A program made the translations under genes and the position numbers. 64,000 nt of DNA from Prostheceraeus crozeri (taxonomy: Eukaryota > Platyhelminthes > Polycladida > Euryleptidae). Numbering within the stretch: position 1 is the first letter of the stretch; each line of letters starts with the position of its first letter. The notes beneath the pieces are model-generated. The model did no database searches and was not told where the DNA came from. It was given only the letters and a program-made list of their open reading frames with translations. Positions 9,684-17,785 of the stretch are shown here, one piece after another. The stretch is taken from contig CAJQUW010001455.1 in NCBI GenBank assembly GCA_907163375.1, positions 51,201 through 115,200 on the forward strand, in the 5' to 3' direction.

Positions 9684-10898
9684 TTACATATTATTAAACT
9701 CATTTAATATTGGTTTTATGTCACTCAATGTACTTTTAGCATCACTGACTAGAGGGTGTACATTTTTTAGTACATCACGAAAATCATTAATGCCTGTTCT
9801 AATAACGGCTAGGGCATCTCTATTCTCTAATCGTTCAGGGGTTTTAATTTTTAACACATTATTCAGATAATGATCGAAATAGAAATAAAATGTTTCGGGT
9901 ATGATTGTTAGTGGTTCAAGTGATTCGTTTTCTAGAAAAATTGTTATTTCTTCTATATTATGTGGCGACAAGTTCTTAGCACTTGCGTAGAGACTAATGT
10001 CAAAATCTGTTGCATTACTATAAAAATCATGCTCAGTATCCAATAGTATATTTAGATCGCTATCATACACTTGCATTTGATTCAAAATAGTATCAACCCG
10101 TATTATACCGTACTTAACATGTACATATTTAGCTAAGGGTAAAGTTAGTCTATAATTTTTCTTGATATCCTCAAAGAATGCTACATTATTTTGAGTAGTT
10201 GTATAAAAGGTTTCCACATTTTCTCTAATCTTATTATCCACGTCACAGGCTTTATGAGCTAATACTACAATTTGTATATGATGGTGACGACCTTTTGTAA
10301 ATATTTCTGATATGTTCTTTTGCTTTACTAAACTAGCTACATCATCTAACACTAGTAAAGACTTTTGCTCGTATGTCCCAGCAAAAGTACTCATATCTTC
10401 TAACACACATAATTCTTTTTCACCGTAAACATTTGAATATCCTTGCCATTCATCTCTCTGCAGACAAAACACATGTACATTAGCTTCGTTAGGATAATGT
10501 TGTTTTATATACTTTCTAAGAAACGTAGTCTTTCCACTTGCTGTTTTGCCATATATTATAAAATGTAAGTTCTCTTGTTCAGTGCGTCCTTTAGGTTTCT
10601 CGTCGTTATGCCTAACTTCTCTCCAACCTTTAAAGTTTTTGGTTTGATTTTTATAAAATGTAATTTTCGTTTGTTCTGCTGTTTGTAAGAAGCCTAACCA
10701 ATTTATAAAATAATAAATAAGATAGATAAGAATACATATAACAATAATTTTCAAACAATGAAATTTCAGAAACCCAAAGAGTCTTCCTAGATCTGAATTT
10801 TCTGAAAATAAAGATTGCGAATCATTATTTTGTTCACGTTGTTTGATGATCGTGGGAGGTCGATTGGGAATTTCGGAATACAATTTTTCATAATTCAT
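9684..10898 (-). CDS. Second P-loop (A32-like) ATPase with N-terminal membrane segment
   Basis: 404 residues. Residues about 45-75 form a strongly hydrophobic segment (IIVICILIYLIYYFINWLGF), predicted to be a membrane anchor. The ATPase domain follows with P-loop IIYGKTASGKTT near residue 115-125 and Walker B SLLVLDDVA near 180. A sensor-like VVLAHKACDVD comes after it. The C-terminal third looks helical and is unrelated to anything I know. The order of motifs resembles the viral packaging ATPases. The sequence is clearly not a duplicate of the ATPase at 4862-5638. It may package DNA at a membrane or serve another motor function. Confidence 0.7.
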   Translation of the reverse strand: MNYEKLYSEIPNRPPTIIKQREQNNDSQSLFSENSDLGRLFGFLKFHCLKIIVICILIYLIYYFINWLGFLQTAEQTKITFYKNQTKNFKGWREVRHNDEKPKGRTEQENLHFIIYGKTASGKTTFLRKYIKQHYPNEANVHVFCLQRDEWQGYSNVYGEKELCVLEDMSTFAGTYEQKSLLVLDDVASLVKQKNISEIFTKGRHHHIQIVVLAHKACDVDNKIRENVETFYTTTQNNVAFFEDIKKNYRLTLPLAKYVHVKYGIIRVDTILNQMQVYDSDLNILLDTEHDFYSNATDFDISLYASAKNLSPHNIEEITIFLENESLEPLTIIPETFYFYFDHYLNNVLKIKTPERLENRDALAVIRTGINDFRDVLKNVHPLVSDAKSTLSDIKPILNEFNNM

Positions 10899-10941
10899 TT
10901 TTTAATTTTTTATATGAAAATTTGTCTAAAACTCTCTCAAC

Positions 10942-11108
10942 TAGTCCGACACTCACTTGAGCAACTGTAATAGTCCGGTGCTCACTTGAGTGTTTAACCT
11001 CTGTAGGACTTCCGGACTACTACGGACTATTGAGTCCGGGGCTCAAATGAAGGTAAAACACTCAAAAGAGCACCGGACTATTACGGAGGCTCAGGTGAGT
11101 GTCGGACT
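10942..11108. repeat. Long imperfect palindrome in the Polinton
   Basis: Arms of about 70 bp. AGTCCGACACTCACTTGAGC on the left is answered by CTCAGGTGAGTGTCGGACT on the right, and inside it AGTCCGGTGCTC is answered by GAGCACCGGACT. The centre lies near 11025. Repeated CCGGACTA blocks occur within it. It fills the only sizeable gap between minus-strand genes and could be a cruciform, an origin or a control element; this is inference. Confidence 0.75.
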
Positions 11109-11127
11109 ACTACGGATAAAAAATTAA

Positions 11128-11499
11128 TTAAATCATGCAAATTGCTGCATGTCGTGAGAAGTTTCTCTCCAACAGAACTTTATTGCACTTGTTACATCTC
11201 ACTTGTGTTTTTAAACATTCTTTACATCGGTATTTACTATCATAAAATTCTGTTTTGAGCTTAACTATTTGACAATTAGTGCATTTTCGTGTACTAATAG
11301 CACATGAATTAGAATGATTCAAGAAACCTTGACTAGTAAAAAACTTATTACAATTCGAACATTGTCTATCTTTTACTTTTGGTTGTGATGGTGATTGACA
11401 TGTTTTTTGGTGACGCATAAAGTTCTTAGATGTTACACTTTTTCCACAATCACTACATGTTCTCATATGTTTATTTAATGATGAATTGTTGGATAACAT
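11128..11499 (-). CDS. Polinton zinc-finger protein
   Basis: 123 residues with about four zinc-binding units. Two are of the pattern CxxC...HxxxxC (CSDCGKSVTSKNFMRHQKTC; CSNCNKFFTSQGFLNHSNSC). A Cys-pair knuckle CTNCQ...CKEC follows, then a final CNKCNK...HAAIC. It is probably a nucleic-acid-binding protein, perhaps a regulator. It is divergently paired with the fibre-like gene, with only 18 bp between the two start codons. Confidence 0.75.
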   Translation of the reverse strand: MLSNNSSLNKHMRTCSDCGKSVTSKNFMRHQKTCQSPSQPKVKDRQCSNCNKFFTSQGFLNHSNSCAISTRKCTNCQIVKLKTEFYDSKYRCKECLKTQVRCNKCNKVLLERNFSRHAAICMI

Positions 11500-11517
11500 A
11501 TTTTTAAATAAAAAAAA
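11500..11517. promoter_or_regulatory. 18-bp divergent intergenic A/T tract
   Basis: The only sequence between the divergent starts of the zinc-finger gene (minus) and the fibre-like gene (plus) is ATTTTTAAATAAAAAAA. Both genes read out of it with an A-tract directly before ATG. Any core promoter and leader must be very short or overlap the coding starts. Confidence 0.6.
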
Positions 11518-12309
11518 ATGATGTTAACAAATGTTGGCGGGTGTGCTTACACACCGAATAATCAAGAATCAGAAATAGAACTAGACAACTATATCATGAA
11601 AACTGGAGACATTTTAACAGGTCCGTTACATCTTTCTATTCTTCCACAACAAAGTACTGAGTTAGCAAATAAAGAATATGTTGATAAACAGTTCGATAGA
11701 ATTGTGTCACTGCTGTCTCCTCTAATGAAAGAAACCAAGCTTCTAAAGCAGAATGATGAAAGACTGCAAGAAAAGCTAACAGACCTAAGTAGCAAACATG
11801 GAAATATAGAAGCAGATATAGTAAAACTTCATAAAAAAATAACAGAACATTCAAAACTTGTGATCCTGTTATCACTAAATTTAAAGTCTGCCATCGCAAA
11901 GAATACAAATCAAAATAAACAACTGAAAGAAGAGTTAGAAAAAGTAAGCGAAAAGAATCGAAAATTATTACAGCGCTTACAACAGCTGCAATCCACATTC
12001 CAAAAAAGTGTTGATGAATTAAGTAGCCGCATCACACAACAAGTAAAGCAAATGAACAGAATGATAAATGAAGTTAAAGGACTTAAACAAAAGATTAGTG
12101 ACTTGAAGACCCTTAAAACGAATTTCGATAATATTAAAGTTCAATTGGCCGCTCTTAAAACAGAAGTAAAGAAAAGTGAGAAAAAAATAGAAGTAAATGA
12201 AAAAGAAATTAAAGTACATCACACGCTACTTGACGCAATAGATAAAGTGCAACAGGCAATTAATAAAGTTACCGCGAAGTTGTTGTCCATACACAAACGT
12301 AAATCTTAA
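11518..12309 (+). CDS. Fibre-like coiled-coil protein
   Basis: 263 residues. Residues about 27-62 read MKTGDILTGPLHL then ANKEYVDKQ. This is the motif found at the start of many phage tail-fibre and virus spike shafts (xMxGPLxL...A.NKxYVDxx). The remainder is an almost continuous Lys/Glu/Gln/Leu-rich coiled coil of about 190 residues. A trimeric virion fibre or another elongated structural rod is the most natural reading, supported by its position next to the capsid block. The start follows a long A-tract. Receptor-binding domains are not evident at the C-terminus. Confidence 0.55.
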   Translation: MMLTNVGGCAYTPNNQESEIELDNYIMKTGDILTGPLHLSILPQQSTELANKEYVDKQFDRIVSLLSPLMKETKLLKQNDERLQEKLTDLSSKHGNIEADIVKLHKKITEHSKLVILLSLNLKSAIAKNTNQNKQLKEELEKVSEKNRKLLQRLQQLQSTFQKSVDELSSRITQQVKQMNRMINEVKGLKQKISDLKTLKTNFDNIKVQLAALKTEVKKSEKKIEVNEKEIKVHHTLLDAIDKVQQAINKVTAKLLSIHKRKS

Positions 12310-12337
12310 TAGAACCTTGTTCAGAGGCTTTAGCCGA
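12310..12337 (+). repeat. 28-bp repeat after a gene end (copy 1)
   Basis: TAGAACCTTGTTCAGAGG and ten further bases are identical to 12840-12867. Both copies begin at or just after the stop codon of the preceding gene. GGCTTTAGCC in it can form a small hairpin. It looks like a 3' end signal or a small dispersed hairpin repeat. Confidence 0.6.
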
Positions 12338-12368
12338 TCGGCCCAAAAGTCAAATTTAAGCTTAAAAA

Positions 12369-12839
12369 ATGCCTATAATTTATAAACACAATCTTAAGCA
12401 TTTTGCTTCAAATAATAAAATTGCTCATGAACCACGTATGAATCCTGTGTACCATTATGATAGTGTAGAAACTGTTGGAACACAAAAGTTCCTAGGCACT
12501 GCAGGTGCCGTCCAAACAGAAGGAGCTGGCATCTTTTCTGGTATCGGAAGTATCGTTAACTTGATTAAAAATAATAAAGATTTGATTTCATCTGCTGCTA
12601 AAGGAGCAGCTGCTATAGGTAGTACAGCTAGTGCAATATCGAATGCTGTTAAGTCACAAAACGAATTAAAACAACTAGAAGCTATTCGCAAACTTAGGAA
12701 TGACGCAAAAGAAATGCAAAAAGACAAAAAGCTCTCAGAGGAAACAAAAAACAAAATTGCTAAATTAGCGAAGATGGAAAGTAAACATGCTGAAAAAACA
12801 ATTGAAGAAATGAGAGGAAATGGATTAGCAAAATTCTAG
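12369..12839 (+). CDS. Small Gly/Ala/Ser-rich virion protein candidate
   Basis: 156 residues. The first 45 residues are mixed and His/Asn-rich. Residues about 48-95 are an alternating Gly/Ala/Ser/Ile stretch (GAGIFSGIGSIV; SSAAKGAAAIGSTASAIS) that would form an amphipathic or membrane-active helix. The last 60 residues are highly charged. This resembles the small membrane-lytic core proteins (pVI type) of adenovirus-like virions in composition only. It lies immediately upstream of the major capsid gene and begins CTTAAAAAATG. Confidence 0.5.
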   Translation: MPIIYKHNLKHFASNNKIAHEPRMNPVYHYDSVETVGTQKFLGTAGAVQTEGAGIFSGIGSIVNLIKNNKDLISSAAKGAAAIGSTASAISNAVKSQNELKQLEAIRKLRNDAKEMQKDKKLSEETKNKIAKLAKMESKHAEKTIEEMRGNGLAKF

Positions 12840-12867
12840 TAGAACCTTGTTCAGAGGCTTTAGCCGA
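12840..12867 (+). repeat. 28-bp repeat after a gene end (copy 2)
   Basis: Identical to 12310-12337, starting directly after the stop codon at 12837-12839. See that copy for the hairpin. Confidence 0.6.
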
Positions 12868-12901
12868 GTATCAAACTGATTTTTTCTAATAAAAAAATAT
12901 A

Positions 12902-14236
12902 ATGTCAACTTTTATCGAAAGCAAATTTAGATTAGACGATCCCCCGTCCATTACTTACAATCAAAAAAAGAATGACTATATAAGAATTGCTATGAACCCC
13001 GGTTCTTCCAGTAGAGTGAATACAGGAGGCGATTTAATTTTTGAAGTTGACAATCAACAAAGTTATTTATATTTACCCGATTCTTTTTTACACTGTGAAT
13101 ATTCTCTCTATTCTGATGCTGATTTTACAACACCATTACCGGCTACGGATAATATTACATTAGAAAACAATTTCTTCCCAAGATTATTCACACAAATGCG
13201 TTTAGATGTTGCAACACAAAATATAGAAACCATAAGTGATTCACCTGGCATTATTGATTCAATGCTTCGATTTGTAACAATAGGTGAAAATACTAAAATG
13301 CATGAAATCGAAGGATGGTTTCCTGATAACCATACCGGCACACTTAAAGATGATTTAACTCACACTGGAACAGATGCAGCAGGAATTGCGAAAGATGTAG
13401 AAAACATAGTGAAACAGTTAAACAGTACACAAAATAGCTCATACCAGAAAAGACGTGAATTTAACAAGAAAAGTAAACAAACTGTTGATTGGTCATTGTC
13501 TCCATTATTCGGGTATTTGGATTACACTAAAATATCATGTCAATTGAAATTCAAACTCATAGTTCATCGCACTGTAAATAATGAATCAATATTTTATGGA
13601 AAGGCTGGGAAGAAAGCATACCTAAAAATTGATAGACTTGAATGGTGGATTAAGCACATTACTCCTAGTTTAGAGGTTGAAACAACTATTACGAAACGAT
13701 TAAATACGGGCAAACCAATTCCAGTAAGTTTTATGAAGCGTACCGCGAGCTCTGTCACGTTTACTGAACAAAGATTTAACTGGCATTTCACAAGGACATC
13801 AAATACTCCAAGATATTTTTTACTCACTTTTCAAAAGAATGAAACGCCTAGTTTTGATAAGAACAATAATGTTTTCCATATTAATTCAATTCGAAGTTTA
13901 CAAATTTCATTAAATCAAACACGTTATCCTATTGATCCATTGAGATTTGATAACGCAAATAATCAATTCATAGAAGGATATGACGCTTATAGAAATTTGT
14001 GCCGAGAATTTGGAGTTGAAGCACAATTAAATCCTGTAGATTGGAAGAATATATATCCTGTTTTCTGTTTTGATTTAAGTGCACAATCTGAAGATATTAT
14101 CAAGACCGGTTGTGATGTGACAATTAATATTGAAAAGGCAAATTCCACAACATCATTGATGGCTTATGGTTTATTGCTAGAAGACGCCGAATATTCTATT
14201 GAAATTCTTAATGGAAAGATGGTTAGAATCGGTTAG
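12902..14236 (+). CDS. Candidate Polinton major capsid protein
   Basis: 444 residues. The protein is rich in beta-type segments throughout, without signal peptide or membrane segment. Its overall layout matches the ~440-residue proteins of the C. elegans F54H12.2 kind, regarded as Polinton double jelly-roll capsid proteins: an early block on placement of sites and 'liquid' beta strands, a middle IDRLEWWIKHITP, a later INSIRSLQISLNQTRYP, and a final TINIEKANSTTSLMAYGLL. This is remembered family resemblance. It is the longest gene in the plus-strand structural block and lies between two small Gly/Ala-rich proteins, as expected for a capsid cluster. Confidence 0.6.
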   Translation: MSTFIESKFRLDDPPSITYNQKKNDYIRIAMNPGSSSRVNTGGDLIFEVDNQQSYLYLPDSFLHCEYSLYSDADFTTPLPATDNITLENNFFPRLFTQMRLDVATQNIETISDSPGIIDSMLRFVTIGENTKMHEIEGWFPDNHTGTLKDDLTHTGTDAAGIAKDVENIVKQLNSTQNSSYQKRREFNKKSKQTVDWSLSPLFGYLDYTKISCQLKFKLIVHRTVNNESIFYGKAGKKAYLKIDRLEWWIKHITPSLEVETTITKRLNTGKPIPVSFMKRTASSVTFTEQRFNWHFTRTSNTPRYFLLTFQKNETPSFDKNNNVFHINSIRSLQISLNQTRYPIDPLRFDNANNQFIEGYDAYRNLCREFGVEAQLNPVDWKNIYPVFCFDLSAQSEDIIKTGCDVTINIEKANSTTSLMAYGLLLEDAEYSIEILNGKMVRIG

Positions 14237-14330
14237 TAACCTTAGGACCTTTGGTCCGATCGGCTAAAGCCAGAGGAGCTTCGCTCCGATTGGTTAGAAA
14301 AACCCAAGACTATAAATTTTTTATTAAAAA
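14237..14330 (+). terminator. Paired GC hairpins after the capsid gene
   Basis: GGACCTTTGGTCC, then GGAGCTTCGCTCC, with the short inverted pieces CGATCGGCTAAAGCC between them. These are the same hairpin types seen at 3172, 5638, 12310 and in the terminal repeats. Confidence 0.5.
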
Positions 14331-14804
14331 ATGGCGCAAGTGAATAATAAAACGGTTGAATTAAAACTACGTAACATCATTGACAAAAATACCCCTAAAG
14401 CTATTACGATTAACAAAAAGAAGTATTACATAAGTAAACCAATGATAGAGAATATCAAATTACAAGAAGAAAAGAATGGTGGAATTCTACCATTAATTCC
14501 TCTAATAATAGGAGGTATAGCAGCAGCAGGCAGTGTTGCAGGTGGGACAGCTGGTATTGTCCAGGCAGTAAATAAAAATAAAGCAGAGAAGGCAGCATTA
14601 GAAGAGCAAAAACGTCATAATAGGGAGTTAGAGAAAGCTGCTAGAGGTGAGGGAATAGTAGATAATTTTATTAGTAAATTAAATTTAGCTAATGAAGGGA
14701 AACGAGTTCTTAAAAATGTCCTACACAATATTGATGATTTAATTCAAATAAAAGAAACAAAAGACGGATCTGGCATATATCTAAATCCTAGTATGGTGCG
14801 ATAA
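14331..14804 (+). CDS. Small virion/membrane protein candidate
   Basis: 157 residues. Residues about 48-83 are a Gly/Ala/Ile membrane-type segment (GGILPLIPLIIGGIAAAGS, then VAGGTAGIVQAV) followed by a strongly charged helix. Similar proteins with a hydrophobic GGI...AAG core and a basic helix occur beside capsid genes of Polintons and adintoviruses. The ATG follows TATTAAAAAATG. The next gene starts 16 bp after the stop. Confidence 0.5.
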   Translation: MAQVNNKTVELKLRNIIDKNTPKAITINKKKYYISKPMIENIKLQEEKNGGILPLIPLIIGGIAAAGSVAGGTAGIVQAVNKNKAEKAALEEQKRHNRELEKAARGEGIVDNFISKLNLANEGKRVLKNVLHNIDDLIQIKETKDGSGIYLNPSMVR

Positions 14805-14820
14805 GATTTAATCTTTAAAA

Positions 14821-16191
14821 ATGAATTTGAATAACTTAAGGATTTCAAATCTAGATCTGATGGATTATCTCTTAAAAGGTGATAAGAACAAAGTTCCACA
14901 CCACTTCGGTGGTGATCCAACTTCCGGTTGCCAGCGTTACGAAGGTAACGATATACAAAAAGCATTAGAAAACTTTCCTGGCTTTATTTGGGCAAAGTAT
15001 AAAGGTGAAAAACATATTCCAAATCATAATTTTACTGGCCCCGGCACAAGATTAGATTTAAGATTAAACGATGATGACACGCCTAGAGAAAATAGTAAAC
15101 CAATAAATAGAGTAGACGCCGCCGCTTATAAACATGATTTAGCTTATCGAAATCATGACCTAAGTTCTCGACATGAAGCAGATAAGAAAATGATACAAGA
15201 ATTAGATAGTATTCAGAATCCTTCCTTTAGAGAAAGAATTGAAAGAATGTTTGTTAAGAAAGCTTTACAAGCAAAAATGCTTTTTGGGCAGGGGATAGAT
15301 AAAACTTTAGTTCCGTCAACTTCGTTGAATGAAACGGCAGCAAAGTTGTCTGAGAGCAACGCTCGAACCTACGCGTCTGAAATGTCGAATGACCCAAGCC
15401 GCTATGCGTCCGAAATTCACAAGGAATACAGAAAGCCGAAATATCTATTGAAGGTAAAAGTATTTAATAAAGATGATATTTGGAGTGCTGATCTAATAAA
15501 TATGCCTAATGAAAGAGGGTTTAAGTACGCATTGACCGTTATAGATTTATATACACGATACGCTTGGGTAAAGCCTTTAAAAAATAAAAGTGGTCTATCA
15601 GTTAAATATGCGTTTGAAGAAATCTTTAAAGAAAGTAATAGAAAGCCAAGGAAATTGTTTGTTGATAAAGGGTCGGAATTTTATAACAGAAACGTTCAGC
15701 CACTATTTGAAACTGTTTATTCCACAGAAAATGCAGGAAAGGCTGTAGTAACAGAGCGCTTTAATAGAACGCTAAAAAGTAAGATCTTTAAGAAATTTAC
15801 TGAGCAAGGAAATCAGAAATGGTTGAAGATATTACCAGGAGTTGTAGAAGAGTATAACAATAAGATTCATTCAGGTATTGAAGAAACTCCAAAAAATGCT
15901 TCTAACGACCCTGATTTAATACGAAAGAAAATATTCGAAAATAATTATTCGAATGAGAGTAATCCGAATTTACAGAAACGTAAGCCGAAATTTAAAATTG
16001 GGGATAGGGTACGAATATTTAAATATAAGAACAAATTTGAAAAGGGCTTCGTCGGATACTGGACGAAAGAGATATTTGAAGTTTCTAAAATAAATCAAAC
16101 TCATCCGATTACTTATGAAATTAAAGATTTAGATAATGAGGATATCAAAGGTAGATTCTATGAAAACGAATTACAGAAAACCGAGCTTTAA
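14821..16191 (+). CDS. Phospholipase A2-like domain plus rve integrase in one ORF
   Basis: 456 residues. Residues about 25-150 hold a parvovirus VP1-type phospholipase A2 signature: a Ca-binding loop FTGPGTRLDLRL and VDAAAYKHDLAYRNHD with the HD catalytic pair, then an Arg/Asp-containing helix. Residues about 215-360 hold the retroviral-type integrase core: WSADLINM, then LFVDKGSEF, then VVTERFNRTLKS, the DDE order. A basic SH3-like tail follows (KFKIGDRVRIFKYK; YEIKDLDNEDIKGRFYENEL). Polintons normally encode these as separate proteins: the integrase inserts the element and the lipase-type domain breaches membranes. Here one continuous frame contains both. Confidence 0.8.
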   Translation: MNLNNLRISNLDLMDYLLKGDKNKVPHHFGGDPTSGCQRYEGNDIQKALENFPGFIWAKYKGEKHIPNHNFTGPGTRLDLRLNDDDTPRENSKPINRVDAAAYKHDLAYRNHDLSSRHEADKKMIQELDSIQNPSFRERIERMFVKKALQAKMLFGQGIDKTLVPSTSLNETAAKLSESNARTYASEMSNDPSRYASEIHKEYRKPKYLLKVKVFNKDDIWSADLINMPNERGFKYALTVIDLYTRYAWVKPLKNKSGLSVKYAFEEIFKESNRKPRKLFVDKGSEFYNRNVQPLFETVYSTENAGKAVVTERFNRTLKSKIFKKFTEQGNQKWLKILPGVVEEYNNKIHSGIEETPKNASNDPDLIRKKIFENNYSNESNPNLQKRKPKFKIGDRVRIFKYKNKFEKGFVGYWTKEIFEVSKINQTHPITYEIKDLDNEDIKGRFYENELQKTEL

Positions 16192-16610
16192 CCTTTATCG
16201 TTTAACTCTAACATTATATCTAGAAATGGTACTCCTTTTTGTAATTTGTACAAAACGTATAAACATAATTGACCACAATAGGTAGTTCCTGGTTTTTGAA
16301 TTTGAAATGTATTATAAATACCATTTCCAAGTATTTCTCTTACTTCATTCGTAGGTGGAAGTCCGTATGAGTCAAAATAATAGTTCTGCTGATGATTTTT
16401 AACGCCTGCTGACCAATGTACGCCGTTTTGGTCTGAAGTGTGAAGATTCGTTATGAAATTTACAGTTGGCTTATTTTTGATCAATTGTAATTCGTCTCTC
16501 ATTAAAACATGAAAGTTCTTTATTCCTAATTGATTAGCAATTTTCTTTAGGTCGAAATTTGTCGTAGTTTGCGTTCCATATAATTTAAAAAACTCGATCA
16601 GGTTAGTCAT
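16188..16610 (-). CDS. Adenain-like cysteine protease
   Basis: About 140 residues from the ATG at 16610, which has the TAAAATG context; the frame is open 16 codons further up. A His motif GVHWSAGVK, the acidic motif YYFDSYGLPP and the Cys motif TTYCGQLCLYVLY appear in the order of adenovirus-type maturation proteases. Such enzymes process virion proteins in Polintons. It converges with the integrase ORF and overlaps it by four bases. Confidence 0.85.
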   Translation of the reverse strand: MTNLIEFFKLYGTQTTTNFDLKKIANQLGIKNFHVLMRDELQLIKNKPTVNFITNLHTSDQNGVHWSAGVKNHQQNYYFDSYGLPPTNEVREILGNGIYNTFQIQKPGTTYCGQLCLYVLYKLQKGVPFLDIMLELNDKG

Positions 16611-16659
16611 TTTACATGAGATAAATTCTATTTCAGAAATGACACAAAAGAATTGCACA

Positions 16660-16920
16660 ATCTGTATGACTCAGGGCTTTTGTTACCTCTAGCGGGCGGA
16701 CTTTGCGGTGGGCTAGGCTTGCGATAATTAAGTTGCTATTGTCACGTTGGCGACCATTTCATTGTTCTCTCAACGCAACCTGATTGCGCATTATGCATGA
16801 CACCATTGTCTGCCACAAGCAGTAGCGGTTGCCATTAGGAACTGATGCTGCCACGTATTATCAATTTTCATTCTCTCTGTGAGTGTTCTACGTGACTGTG
16901 TCTTTCACGATTCATCTGCA
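16660..16920. other. Spacer in the Polinton with less AT-rich composition
   Basis: No ORF, hairpin or start context of the kind used elsewhere in the element. It is noticeably richer in G and C than the flanking Polinton genes, which could mean captured foreign sequence. Confidence 0.4.
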
Positions 16921-17126
16921 ATGAGGATGGATATTTTAATGAAGAAGTTTTCCAAGAGTACAGAAGGAGGAATATTAAGACAAAAGAAGAGGAAGATTAT
17001 TTATACAAAGAATGGAGAATTATAGAAACTTTTGAAGCATCTTTAACTGCATCTTGTGATCTGCCGACGCTACGTGGTTTCTTACAAAGAATTGAAAACT
17101 ACGAAAATCATCATGAGAACAGTAGT

Positions 17127-17450
17127 TTGAAACTAGCTATCTTGAAGGGGCGTGCATTCAAAATTCTACGTGCGGGAAATACATTTAGTGACTATTTCCA
17201 ATATTCCCGGAGTTATGTCGCGTTTTTAAGAAGACTTTATAACTTTTATTTACAATATCCGTTCATCGCCGATTCTCATGAATCCGCAACATTCTTTAAA
17301 ATCAATTTTCGAATAATTTCATCGCACATCAAAAATGGACGACGCCGAAAAACATTTGAAGAAATAATGCAAACCCCAAGAATGGAAACCCCAAGAATGG
17401 AAGTCCCAAGAATGGAAGTCCCAAGAATGGAAAGCCCAATGGAGTTCTGA
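17127..17450 (+). CDS. Polinton hypothetical protein with PRME repeats
   Basis: 107 residues from the ATG at 17127. The same frame is already open from about 16896 and reads as plausible charged helical protein, so the true start is unclear. The body is Phe/Tyr/Arg-rich. The C-terminus is a run of TPRME/VPRME repeats encoded by a 15-bp tandem repeat (about 17370-17440). The family is not recognised and no function can be assigned. Confidence 0.5.
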   Translation: MKLAILKGRAFKILRAGNTFSDYFQYSRSYVAFLRRLYNFYLQYPFIADSHESATFFKINFRIISSHIKNGRRRKTFEEIMQTPRMETPRMEVPRMEVPRMESPMEF

Positions 17451-17454
17451 TAGT

Positions 17455-17785
17455 CTCAAATGTAACATTCTCACCATCTCTCCTATCGAGGAGACATTTC
17501 TTGACATTTTGTAAATGTGTCAATTCATACGCACTACTTATATCACTATATAGTAATATAAATGTCTCCTTGACAGGAGACTTTTCAAATTTAATTACAG
17601 AGTAAAATGTCTCCTCGAAAGGAGACATTTCTTGACATTTTGTAAGTGTGTCAATTCATACACTACTTATATCATTATATAGTAATGTAAATGTCTCCTT
17701 GACAGGAGACTTTTCAAATTTAATTACAGAGTAAAATGTCTCCTTTCGAGGAGACATTTCTTGACATTTTGTGAATTACTGTTGA
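17455..17785. repeat. Tandem block of palindromic GTCTCCT repeats
   Basis: Two ~150-bp tandem units, 17480-17610 and 17610-17755, plus part of a third. Each contains perfect or near-perfect palindromes built from GTCTCCT and AGGAGAC (for example TGTCTCCTTGACAGGAGAC) and the phrase TTCTTGACATTTTGTAA. It lies just inside the right terminal repeat with no coding potential. Control or origin function is inference. Confidence 0.75.

Noticed and set aside
11636-12754. Minus-strand ORFs of 67-120 codons under the fibre-like and small virion genes
   Set aside because: They are antisense shadows of well-supported plus-strand genes, with Phe/Leu/Ser-rich translations typical of such shadows.
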